Below, piece after piece: positions 6,791 to 14,030 of a stretch of DNA of 14,906 nt. Source of the stretch: Ferruginibacter sp. (GTDB taxonomy: Bacteria > Bacteroidota > Bacteroidia > Chitinophagales > Chitinophagaceae); NCBI GenBank assembly GCA_025352435.1, contig JANXTN010000205.1, positions 1-14,906 on the forward strand, written 5' to 3'. Below the pieces are notes generated by a model, which saw only the letters and a list, made by a program, of their open reading frames with translations, did no database searches and had not been told where the DNA came from. The position numbers and the translations under genes were made by a program. The first letter of the stretch is position 1. Every line of letters begins with the position of its first letter.

Positions 6791-8389
6791 ATGATGAAAA
6801 ACCTTACACAAAAGTTGTGCTTTATTGCGCTGCTCTTTACATCCTTAAATGTCTGCGCACAAATTCCAAATCTAAGCAGCAATCCTGGCACACCAAGTTC
6901 TCCAAAGCCCACTATTTTTTTAGATTTTGATGGTCAAACTGTAAGATCAAGCGGATGGCAAAGCGGAACCCCATTTATTTGCGATCCTGCTGCTTTAACT
7001 CCATCTCAAATCAATGAGATTTTCGACAGGGTAAGCGAAGATTTTCGTCCTTTTAATGTAAACATTACTACCGATTCCACACAATTCTTAATGGCTCCTC
7101 CGCTAAGAAGAGTTCGCATTATTGTAACCCCAACGAGTGCCTGGTACCAAGGCGTGGGTGGCGTTTCTTACACAGGCTCATTTACTTGGGGAGACGATAC
7201 ACCCGGTTTTGTTTTTAGTGACAGACTAGCTAATTCTTCTAAATATGTATCTGAATGCTGCACCCATGAAAGTGGCCATACCCTTGGGCTTGCACACCAG
7301 TCTAAATATGACTCTGCATGTAATCTGACCCAACAATACCGCACCGGCACGGGTAGCGGACAAACAGCATGGGCACCGGTAATGGGGAATAGCTACTATA
7401 GCAATATGACAGGTTGGGATAATGGCCCAACGCCATCGGGTTGCTCTACTCCGCAGGATAACTTAACAATCATAACTACACAAAATGGCTTTGGATATCG
7501 TTCTGATGATTATAGCGGAACATTAGGTAATACAACTACTACTATAAACCCTGCAGGTTTTAATTTGCAAGGAATTATATCAACCAATACTGATGTAGAC
7601 GCATTTAAGTTTACAATTGCCCAAGGGGGCTATATACATTTAAGCGCAGCACCTTACAGTGTAGGTACTTTAAATGATGGTGCAGATTTAGACGTAAAAC
7701 TTATGTTGTACAACAGTTCAAAAAATTTGATAGCTACATACAATCCAATAAATACAATGGATGTGGTAATAGATACGTCGCTGAACATAGGTGACTATTA
7801 CGTTGCCGTGGCAGGTGCCGCAAATAGTAATACCACAAATTACGGAAGCCTTGGCTCGTATACTTTGTCAGGCTACAGAGGTGCGTTACCCATTCGTAAT
7901 ATCAGTTTAAAAGGCTATAATGATAAAGGTCAACATAAACTTAACTGGGAAATAATTGCTGACGAACCGATTGCATCTCAAGCGTTGGAAGTGTCTTCTA
8001 ACGGAACAGATTTTCATTCAATATTAAATGATGTAGATGGCGTAAGAAAATATGAATACACAGCTTTAGAAAATAATACACTTTTTTATCGTTTGAAGGC
8101 AACAAATGTGTTAAATCAGAGTTTATACTCAAACATTTTAGTTTTAAAGAATAACATCAATACCGAGAAATTATTTACAGTTTCCACATTGGTACAGGAT
8201 AACATATTGGTAAGAGCAACAGATAACTTTACTTATAACTTATTTGATTTAAACGGAAGATTGATTGAAAGCGGCAAACAAATAAAAGGGAGCAGCAACA
8301 TAAAAGTACAAAACCTTACTAAGGGAATGTATGTTTTGCAGATGATGACAGATAATTTTAAACAGACAGAAAGAATTATAAAACAGTAA
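6791..8389 (+). CDS. Secreted metzincin-type zinc metalloprotease with T9SS sorting domain
   Basis: The 532-residue product has a signal peptide (about 1-23, cut after VCA) and a catalytic domain at about 40-235. The zinc site is THESGHTLGLAH, with His159, Glu160, His163 and His169 matching HExxHxxGxxH, and Met198 in PVMGNSY is the likely Met-turn. A beta domain at about 236-362 resembles a pre-peptidase C-terminal (PPC) domain (TDVDAFKFTI, GADLDVKLMLYN, GDYYVAV). An Ig/FnIII-like segment follows at about 368-455. The end, about 460-532 with LFDLNGRLIESG and LTKGMYVLQM, looks like a type A T9SS C-terminal sorting domain, so the enzyme is expected to cross the outer membrane by T9SS. PorT, encoded at 10043-10774, belongs to that machine. 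There is no obvious separate propeptide between the signal peptide and the catalytic domain. The substrate is unknown. ATG at 6791 or 6794 would both give a good signal peptide. Confidence 0.87.
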   Translation: MMKNLTQKLCFIALLFTSLNVCAQIPNLSSNPGTPSSPKPTIFLDFDGQTVRSSGWQSGTPFICDPAALTPSQINEIFDRVSEDFRPFNVNITTDSTQFLMAPPLRRVRIIVTPTSAWYQGVGGVSYTGSFTWGDDTPGFVFSDRLANSSKYVSECCTHESGHTLGLAHQSKYDSACNLTQQYRTGTGSGQTAWAPVMGNSYYSNMTGWDNGPTPSGCSTPQDNLTIITTQNGFGYRSDDYSGTLGNTTTTINPAGFNLQGIISTNTDVDAFKFTIAQGGYIHLSAAPYSVGTLNDGADLDVKLMLYNSSKNLIATYNPINTMDVVIDTSLNIGDYYVAVAGAANSNTTNYGSLGSYTLSGYRGALPIRNISLKGYNDKGQHKLNWEIIADEPIASQALEVSSNGTDFHSILNDVDGVRKYEYTALENNTLFYRLKATNVLNQSLYSNILVLKNNINTEKLFTVSTLVQDNILVRATDNFTYNLFDLNGRLIESGKQIKGSSNIKVQNLTKGMYVLQMMTDNFKQTERIIKQ

Positions 8390-8410
8390 GGTAGATTCAT
8401 GTGTAAAGTA

Positions 8411-8448
8411 AGGGAGTCGGTGTTAGGGACCGGCTCTCTTTTTATTTT
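8411..8448 (+). terminator. Rho-independent terminator after the metalloprotease gene
   Basis: AGGGAGTCGGT (8411-8421) pairs with ACCGGCTCTCT (8429-8439) across the loop GTTAGGG, with two G-U pairs, and is followed by TTTTTATTTT. It starts 21 bases after the stop codon. It reads on the plus strand. The minus-strand engB ends further right and would need its own terminator. Confidence 0.85.
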
Positions 8449-8470
8449 AGGGAAATGATTAAGAAGACTG

Positions 8471-8580
8471 TATATCAAGACTCAAGTATCGAGAATCAAG
8501 ATTAGGCACCATCAGCCAATGTCAATTTTATCTTTTGTCTTTAATTTTTTGTCTAATGTCTTGTGTCTTACATCTAGCAT
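8471..8580. repeat. Intergenic repeat-word region between convergent genes
   Basis: The gap between the protease terminator and engB holds two kinds of degenerate word repeat. At 8475-8502 there are ATCAAGACTCAAG, TATCGAG and AATCAAGATT units. At 8531-8580 there are TTTTGTCTTT, TTTTTTGTCTAATG and TCTTGTGTCTTACATC units. Bases 8551-8580 match 13987-14016 at 24 of 30 positions. No gene was seen here, and the origin of these repeats is unknown. Confidence 0.6.
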
Positions 8581-9225
8581 CTATTTTCCCTCCAGCTCTT
8601 CGTTCGTCTCGCCAATAAAATCAAGTATTTTTTGCTTACCTGATTTTTTTACAGCACTGGTAACAAAATGCCTTGGTAAAAATTGCCATGTTTCTTTCAT
8701 AGCATTTAAAAAGTCTTTTACATTTTTACTTACTATTCGCTGGTTTTCTTTGTCGCTTTTTGTAAAAGCTAGGCTGAAAGAAATATTCCATAATTTAAGA
8801 TTCTCCAGAAATTCAAGATCAATTTTTTGCGGACTGTGCCTTGCGTCTATCAATACAAAAAGGTGAGATAAATTTTCACGCTTGCGTAAATAATTCTCAA
8901 TCATCTGCTCCCATTTTCTTCTGCTTCTTATGCTCACTTTCGCAAATCCATAACCGGGTAAATCTACGAGGTACCATTTTTTATCTGCTACAATTTTCTT
9001 TCCTTCTTCTCCGCTGTTACTTACAATTTCAAAATGATTCAACAGTTGCGTTTTACCGGGAGACCCTGAAGTTTTTGCCAGCTTATCATTATTGCAAAGC
9101 ATATTTATAAGAGAAGATTTACCCACATTGCTTCGTCCAATAAATGCATATTCAGGCCTGTCAGGAGCCGGGCATTTTTCAAAATCAGGACTGCTTATAA
9201 TATATGTGGCCTTTTTAATTCTCAT
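8581..9225 (-). CDS. engB: Ribosome-biogenesis GTP-binding protein EngB (YihA/YsxC)
   Basis: This small GTPase is needed for late assembly of the large ribosomal subunit. The 214-residue length is normal. All G motifs are visible: G1 GRSNVGKSS at 30-38, G2 around Thr59 in SPGKTQ, G3 DLPGYG at 88-93, G4 TKSD at 155-158 and G5 TSA at 189-191. The family signature LVDLPGYGFAKV is intact. ATG at 9225 follows a perfect -7 element (9254-9247, minus strand) by about 20 bases. The gene diverges from ubiE and converges on the protease gene. Its 3' end abuts the repeat-word region, and no plain minus-strand terminator was seen there. Confidence 0.96.
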   Translation of the reverse strand: MRIKKATYIISSPDFEKCPAPDRPEYAFIGRSNVGKSSLINMLCNNDKLAKTSGSPGKTQLLNHFEIVSNSGEEGKKIVADKKWYLVDLPGYGFAKVSIRSRRKWEQMIENYLRKRENLSHLFVLIDARHSPQKIDLEFLENLKLWNISFSLAFTKSDKENQRIVSKNVKDFLNAMKETWQFLPRHFVTSAVKKSGKQKILDFIGETNEELEGK

Positions 9226-9246
9226 AAAATGTTATTAGATAAGGCA

Positions 9247-9273
9247 CAAATTTAGCCTTATATCAACATCAAA
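9247..9273 (-). promoter_or_regulatory. Candidate promoter for engB
   Basis: Read on the minus strand, TAAATTTG (9254-9247) matches the Bacteroidota -7 consensus TAnnTTTG exactly. A TTTG at 9273-9270 could be the -33 element, but the 15-base spacer is shorter than the usual 17-23. The -7 box leaves a leader of roughly 15 bases before the ATG at 9225. Confidence 0.55.
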
Positions 9274-9310
9274 TAAAATTGATGCTATTCCCATCCCATA
9301 ATAAACAACT

Positions 9311-9318
9311 TATATTTG
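9311..9318 (+). promoter_or_regulatory. Candidate -7 promoter element for ubiE
   Basis: TATATTTG matches TAnnTTTG exactly and is followed by CA. It lies only 5 bases before the ATG pair at 9324/9327, so transcription from it would give a leaderless or nearly leaderless mRNA. No TTTG at a proper -33 distance was found, which lowers confidence. Confidence 0.45.
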
Positions 9319-9323
9319 CAAGA

Positions 9324-10070
9324 ATGATGAGCAAATTTGAACACGACAACGTGGTGCCTTACAAACATTCTGACCTGAGCAAAAAGAAACAGGTGGCAGA
9401 TATGTTTGACAGTATTGCCCACCGTTACGATTTTTTAAATCGCTTTTTAAGCGCAGGTATTGATGTGCAATGGCGCAAAAAAGCAATAGGCTACTTAAAA
9501 GATATTAAGCCACAAAAAATATTGGATGTGGCAACGGGAACGGCAGATGTAGCACTTATGACTGAAAAAATGCTGCACCCGGCCTCTATTATTGGTATTG
9601 ATATAAGCGATGGAATGTTGGAAATTGGGAGAAAAAAAATAAGAGAAAAATCATTGGAACCTATCATTCAATTATACAATGGTGATAGTGCAGACATTGC
9701 TTACCCTGATAACAGTTTTGATGCTGTAACAGTGGCCTTCGGAGTAAGAAATTTTCAGCAACTGGAAAAAGGCCTATCAGAAATTTTAAGAGTATTAAGG
9801 CCCGGCGGCAAGCTGGTGGTATTGGAATTTAGCCGGCCAAAAACATTTTTAATAAAGGGATTTTATAATTTTTATATGAAATCGATTTCGCCTAATATCG
9901 CAAAAATATTTTCAAAAAATAAAACTGCCTACGCCTATCTGGATGAATCTATACAAAAATTTCCTGAAGGGAAAAATTTTACCAGCATACTTCAAAATGT
10001 TGGGTATAAAAATATTGTAAATAAACCATTGAGCTTAGGAATATGCAGCATCTATTGCGGAACAAAATAA
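9324..10070 (+). CDS. ubiE: Demethylmenaquinone methyltransferase (UbiE/MenG)
   Basis: This SAM-dependent C-methyltransferase carries out the last step of menaquinone synthesis, methylating demethylmenaquinone. Bacteroidota normally use menaquinone, so the MenG role is the likely one. With the start at 9324 the protein has 248 residues, the usual length. Visible motifs are the SAM loop ILDVATGTAD at 66-75, the acidic GIDIS at 91-95, AFGVRNF at 138-144, RVLRPGG at 156-162 and the C-terminal FPEG at 213-216. The frame stays open back to TTG 9279 and ATG 9282, but the extra residues (LFPSHNKQLIFAR) do not look conserved and lie upstream of a perfect -7 box, so I prefer 9324 or 9327. The 3' end overlaps porT by 28 bases. 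Confidence 0.95.
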   Translation: MMSKFEHDNVVPYKHSDLSKKKQVADMFDSIAHRYDFLNRFLSAGIDVQWRKKAIGYLKDIKPQKILDVATGTADVALMTEKMLHPASIIGIDISDGMLEIGRKKIREKSLEPIIQLYNGDSADIAYPDNSFDAVTVAFGVRNFQQLEKGLSEILRVLRPGGKLVVLEFSRPKTFLIKGFYNFYMKSISPNIAKIFSKNKTAYAYLDESIQKFPEGKNFTSILQNVGYKNIVNKPLSLGICSIYCGTK

Positions 10071-10774
10071 TCTTCTTAACCATATTTTTTTTCACCTTTC
10101 CTTTTTTAGGACAGGCACAATTACGCAATGAATTAAACCAGCTTCAGCATGATGAGGATCCTCTTCATTTTGGAATAAATCTAGGCGTAAACAGATCACA
10201 TTATAATATTTTACACAGTAGGCAATTTTTAAAATTTGACAGTGTAAATGTGATAGAAAGTATCAACAGTACCGGTATCAATTTGGCTGGGCTTGTAAGT
10301 ATAAGGTTGGGTAATTATTTTGATCTCCGTACTTATCCTATAGATTTAATATTTACAGAAAAAGCTTTTCAATACACATTAAAAACACCCGATAAGCCTC
10401 GTGGTGAAGATACCTTAACTACAAAAAAAGTGCAAGGTATTACTCTGGCATTTCCGGTGCAGCTAAAATTTACAAGTGACCGCATTGCAAATTTAAAAGT
10501 GTTTATGATGGCTGGTGCAAGAGTAGATTATGATCTTGCTGCCAATGCGGGAAAGAAAACGAATGATGATATTATTACGCTGCAAAGACTGGATTATGCT
10601 GCAGAAGCCAGTCTCGGCTTTCATATATATTTTCCGGTGTTTGTACTAACGCCTGAGCTCAAGATTTCTTATGGACTAAGAAATGTATTAGCTCCCAATA
10701 ATGCTCTCAAATATTCTAATACGATTGATAAAATAGCATCCCGGTCTCTTACATTCTCTTTAACCGTAGAATAA
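10043..10774 (+). CDS. porT: PorT-family outer-membrane beta-barrel protein (T9SS component)
   Basis: This is a component of the type IX secretion system, called PorT in Porphyromonas and SprT in Flavobacterium. The 243-residue product has a signal peptide (about 1-25, cut in GQA-QLR), followed by alternating beta-strand segments typical of a small barrel: HFGINLGVNRSHY, FDLRTYPIDLIFTEKAFQY, GITLAFPVQLKF, VFMMAGARVDYDLA and VLTPELKISYGLRNVL. These blocks and the length fit the PorT family, and ubiE next to porT is an arrangement I recall from other Bacteroidota. The ATG overlaps the end of ubiE by 28 bases in another frame, which suggests translational coupling. A bidirectional terminator starts one base after the stop. 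The same window encodes a likely T9SS cargo protease. Confidence 0.85.
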   Translation: MQHLLRNKIIFLTIFFFTFPFLGQAQLRNELNQLQHDEDPLHFGINLGVNRSHYNILHSRQFLKFDSVNVIESINSTGINLAGLVSIRLGNYFDLRTYPIDLIFTEKAFQYTLKTPDKPRGEDTLTTKKVQGITLAFPVQLKFTSDRIANLKVFMMAGARVDYDLAANAGKKTNDDIITLQRLDYAAEASLGFHIYFPVFVLTPELKISYGLRNVLAPNNALKYSNTIDKIASRSLTFSLTVE

Positions 10775-10775
10775 A

Positions 10776-10803
10776 AAGAGCAACCATTTTCATGATTGCT
10801 CTT
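10776..10803. terminator. Bidirectional terminator between porT and the convergent gene
   Basis: AAGAGCAA (10776-10783) pairs perfectly with TTGCTCTT (10796-10803). The stem can extend inward past one mismatch (CCA with TGA). A residues flank the left side and T-rich DNA (ATTTTTCTC) lies to the right, so it can act for porT on the plus strand and for the minus-strand gene that ends at 10827. Confidence 0.75.
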
Positions 10804-10826
10804 GTAAAATTTTTCTCGGTGGTTTA

Positions 10827-12545
10827 TTAAAAATCGTAAACTCTTTTAAACATATTTAAACGTATTCCAGCCGTAAAAAGCGTTGTATTATTTTGCCCTG
10901 CCAGGTTATCAATTTTAAAAGTTCTGTGTTGAAAAGACGCATCTAAAAACAGGTTCTGTTTTAATTCGTACGATACCAATGCGGTACCATTAAAACATGT
11001 AGCTTTTGCACCACTACCCACATTATAACCAAGATCACCGGTTCTTGTTGTATAATTTTCAAAAATATTTCCGCCAAAATTTCTACCACTGCTGTCAAGC
11101 CCTTTGTAATAATAAATTAGTCTTGCATCTATGGTCCATTTGGGTGCAGGTTGGTAATGCGCTATACCAATAAATTCCTGAAAATTAGCTCCAAGTGGAT
11201 GAGCAAGTGGCTGATTATAATGTGTGTAATTTGATATTTCACTATAATGAGAGTAAGTAAATGGTCTAACCCTATTTATTTCTCCTTGCAGGTCAAGATT
11301 TTTCACACCGAAAGCATCTACATATTTACCACCCAATTGATACGCATATTTATTTACCCAGCTTGTAGGATGGTTTTTAAATTCAGATAAAATAAATTCA
11401 TCTAATAAAAATTGTCCGTAAAACTGCAAACGGTGTGCAACGTTTGCTTTAAAATCAATACCGGCTACGGCATTGTCAGGGCTTCCAATAGTTCCTTCTA
11501 TGTGACGATAAAAAATTACGGGATTTAAATATTGAAAATCAAAACGATTTTTCCTGCCAAAAATGATTCCCTCAAACAAACCGATGTTAAGCCATTTTGT
11601 AACGTTCATACTCAGGTGGTGCATGGCAGCATATTTTCTATCAAGCAAAGTGTCGCCGGTTTTGGTGAACTGCGGCATGAGCTCCATAAAAATATTCTGA
11701 TAATTAAACTTCCATACTTTGGTGTTTATTTTTGCAAACAAATAACTGTTGCCCCAGTCGCTTAAAAATAAGCTCCTATAGCCATTACCAATAAAGTTTT
11801 TGTCGTAGCCAAGCTGGAAGTCTATAAACTTTGCTGCATTAAATGTTACATAACCTCTGGCGTCAAAATAATCAAACCCTGTTTTTTTAAAAGATTTATA
11901 AAAGCCATTACCCGGTACCGCTTTGAAAGTATTTACCTGCTCTTGAAAAAACTTTGGGCCTCTCTCCTGGTTGTCTGTAATGTAAGATGAGAAACCTATT
12001 TTTTTCCCTATAAGCCCACGAACATTTACACCACGGGAGTTCAAAAAGATTCTTTCGTCAGTACCCGATTCTTTGCCTTGATGAATTTGCAAAACAGGAT
12101 TTACTGCAAGAAATAAATCTTTGTTGTTAACCTCTAAAAAGTTTGCCTTGGTTTGATAAAAAGAATTAAGCAGTGGTTTTCTGCTCATAAAGCTTTCCTT
12201 GGGCGTATTCACCCATTCGCTGTTATTCATCAATAGACTTTGCAAGTTGTATTCATCTACATCTGTAAGATCCAGATCTGTCCATTCTTTATATTTATCA
12301 ACCCCGGTAGAATCTTTGTAACCCATACGGGCACTATCTAAAAAGGTGGCTTCCCTTACAATATATTTTCTATTGAAGGGGCGAAGGGTTGAAAAATTAA
12401 GATCAGTATTTGTCTGCTGCTTAATTTCCAGTCTGTCAATAAAATGAGACTCCTTTGCACCTTGGTTAAGATACGTAGATTGCGCAGCTGCAGATAGCGG
12501 ACAAACAAAAACAATCAGTTTGATAAAGCTTTTAATAATTTGCAT
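10827..12545 (-). CDS. Outer-membrane beta-barrel protein, Wzi/RemB-like
   Basis: The 572-residue product has a signal peptide (about 1-21, cut after SAAA before QSTY) and a long series of beta-strand segments ending in an aromatic residue (KRVYDF), as expected for an outer-membrane barrel. The block GYDKNFIGNGYRSLFLSD at 246-263 matches my recollection of the conserved core of Wzi-like capsule assembly proteins and of RemB, a Flavobacterium gliding protein. Wzi anchors capsule at the cell surface in enterobacteria, and the role of the Bacteroidota relatives is not clear. No capsule or gliding genes are visible nearby, so the neighbours give no further clue. The start ATG (12545-12543) is 42 bases from the divergent pyrC start. 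Confident: an exported barrel. Tentative: the family role. Confidence 0.7.
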   Translation of the reverse strand: MQIIKSFIKLIVFVCPLSAAAQSTYLNQGAKESHFIDRLEIKQQTNTDLNFSTLRPFNRKYIVREATFLDSARMGYKDSTGVDKYKEWTDLDLTDVDEYNLQSLLMNNSEWVNTPKESFMSRKPLLNSFYQTKANFLEVNNKDLFLAVNPVLQIHQGKESGTDERIFLNSRGVNVRGLIGKKIGFSSYITDNQERGPKFFQEQVNTFKAVPGNGFYKSFKKTGFDYFDARGYVTFNAAKFIDFQLGYDKNFIGNGYRSLFLSDWGNSYLFAKINTKVWKFNYQNIFMELMPQFTKTGDTLLDRKYAAMHHLSMNVTKWLNIGLFEGIIFGRKNRFDFQYLNPVIFYRHIEGTIGSPDNAVAGIDFKANVAHRLQFYGQFLLDEFILSEFKNHPTSWVNKYAYQLGGKYVDAFGVKNLDLQGEINRVRPFTYSHYSEISNYTHYNQPLAHPLGANFQEFIGIAHYQPAPKWTIDARLIYYYKGLDSSGRNFGGNIFENYTTRTGDLGYNVGSGAKATCFNGTALVSYELKQNLFLDASFQHRTFKIDNLAGQNNTTLFTAGIRLNMFKRVYDF

Positions 12546-12587
12546 TTATATTGTATTTTTTGTTTTAAACCATTAACGTATAATCGA

Positions 12588-13928
12588 ATGCAAAAGTATC
12601 TTTTTAAAGACATACTTGTCGTAAATGAAGGAAAAATTACCTGCAGCGATGTGCTTGTTGTAAATGAACGAATAGAAAAAATTGCATCCAACATAAATGT
12701 GTCTGGAAATATTCATGAAATTGTTGGTGAAAATAAACATCTTTTCCCAGGCGTGATTGACGACCAAGTACATTTTAGAGAACCCGGTCTTACGCACAAG
12801 GCGACTATTGCAACAGAGAGTGCCGCTGCCGTAGCAGGCGGTGTTACAAGCTTTATGGAAATGCCCAACACGATTCCAAATGTTTTAACCTTGCCTCTGC
12901 TACAAGATAAATATGATATAGCTGAGCAAAGTTCTGTGGCCAACTACTCATTTTTTATGGGAGTAAGCAATGATAATACAGAGCAGGCACTGCGTGCAAA
13001 TGAACTAAAAAACAAGATTGCCGGGCTCAAGATTTTTATGGGAAGTAGTACAGGAAACATGCTCGTAGATAGTCACGCAACACTCGATAAGATTTTTAGC
13101 GGCAGCGAATTATTAATAGCCACACACTGCGAAGATGAAAGAATAATAAAGCAACAGTATGAGAACATTAAAAGCATCAAACCAAATTTAGAAGCTTCAG
13201 ATCATCCATTGATACGCAATGAAGATGCTTGCTATGAGTCCTCTTTAACCGCCATACAGTTTGCAAAAAAATACAACAGCCGCTTACATATTTTGCATAT
13301 TTCTACTGAAAAAGAACTGCAGTTGTTTGGCAATATGTTTCCGCTAAAAGATAAAAGAATAACTGCAGAAGTTTGTGTGCACCATCTGCATTTTACGGCT
13401 GATGATTATGAAACCTTAGGGTATAAAATAAAATGCAACCCTGCAATAAAAGCACCTCGCAATAAAAAAGCTTTGTGGGAAGCATTGCTCGATGGCAGAC
13501 TTGATGTGATTGCAACGGATCATGCCCCACATTTAATTACGGAGAAAGAAGGTCCTTACGAAAAAGCGCATGCCGGTCTGCCCCTTGTGCAACATGGCTT
13601 ACAGCTAATGCTTCAACATCATCATGCAGGAAATATAAGTCTTGAAAAGATCTCCGAAAAAATGTGCCATGCAGTGGCTGATTGTTTTCAGATACCGGAA
13701 CGAGGCTATATCAGAGAAGGATATTATGCGGACTTGTTAATGCTTGATTTGAATAAACCTTATACAGTAACGCCACAAAATATTTTATACAAATGCGGCT
13801 GGAGTCCCTTTGAACAAACCACTTTCCCCGCCACCATAGAAAAAACAATGGTAAATGGAAACTTCGTTTATGAAAACGGCGTAGTTTACGCATCACATAA
13901 GGGAAAGAGAATAATGTACGACAGATAG
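12588..13928 (+). CDS. pyrC: Dihydroorotase, class I type
   Basis: This enzyme interconverts carbamoyl aspartate and dihydroorotate in pyrimidine synthesis. From ATG 12588 the protein has 446 residues, normal for the group. The frame also opens at TTG 12540, but that would overlap the divergent gene and add an unlikely CIFCFK-type leader. Motifs are DDQVHFREPG (Gln60 and His62), AGGVTSFMEMPNT, KIFMGSSTG (Lys148, possibly the carbamylated metal ligand), THCED (His180), LHILHIST (His237) and ATDHAPH (Asp311). The usual first His of the HxH metal pair is Gln, which I recall as typical of Bacteroidota PyrC proteins, so this is probably the working enzyme. A weak -7-like TATTTTTTG lies at 12554-12562. 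The gene is followed by a repeat-word gap and then the MutS-like gene. Confidence 0.9.
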   Translation: MQKYLFKDILVVNEGKITCSDVLVVNERIEKIASNINVSGNIHEIVGENKHLFPGVIDDQVHFREPGLTHKATIATESAAAVAGGVTSFMEMPNTIPNVLTLPLLQDKYDIAEQSSVANYSFFMGVSNDNTEQALRANELKNKIAGLKIFMGSSTGNMLVDSHATLDKIFSGSELLIATHCEDERIIKQQYENIKSIKPNLEASDHPLIRNEDACYESSLTAIQFAKKYNSRLHILHISTEKELQLFGNMFPLKDKRITAEVCVHHLHFTADDYETLGYKIKCNPAIKAPRNKKALWEALLDGRLDVIATDHAPHLITEKEGPYEKAHAGLPLVQHGLQLMLQHHHAGNISLEKISEKMCHAVADCFQIPERGYIREGYYADLLMLDLNKPYTVTPQNILYKCGWSPFEQTTFPATIEKTMVNGNFVYENGVVYASHKGKRIMYDR

Positions 13929-14030
13929 AATAAAGATATAAGATGTGAGACACAAGAGAACTTATGTCTTACGTCCGGCATCTTTTGTATTTTGTCTTGT
14001 GTCTCAAATCTAACATCCAATATCTAATTC
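13929..14030. repeat. Intergenic repeat-word region with perfect 12-bp inverted repeat
   Basis: The whole gap between pyrC and the MutS-like gene consists of degenerate words (agatgtgagacacaagag, cttatgtcttacgtcc, tcttttgtattttgtc and others). TGAGACACAAGA (13946-13957) and TCTTGTGTCTCA (13995-14006) are exact inverted copies around a 37-base centre, and similarity extends beyond them (GATAT near 13935 with ATATC near 14020). A transcript through it could fold into a hairpin. The right half matches the gap beside engB at 24 of 30 positions. No T run follows the right arm, so a standard terminator is unlikely. Confidence 0.7.

Noticed and set aside
8471..8580. A possible CRISPR array in the gap before engB
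   Set aside because: The repeated words are only about 6-12 bases, irregular in spacing and without constant spacers. No cas genes are present.
12540..12587. Upstream TTG start for pyrC
   Set aside because: It would overlap the start of the divergent gene and add 16 residues unlike the family N-terminus. ATG 12588 gives the normal MQKYLFKDI start.
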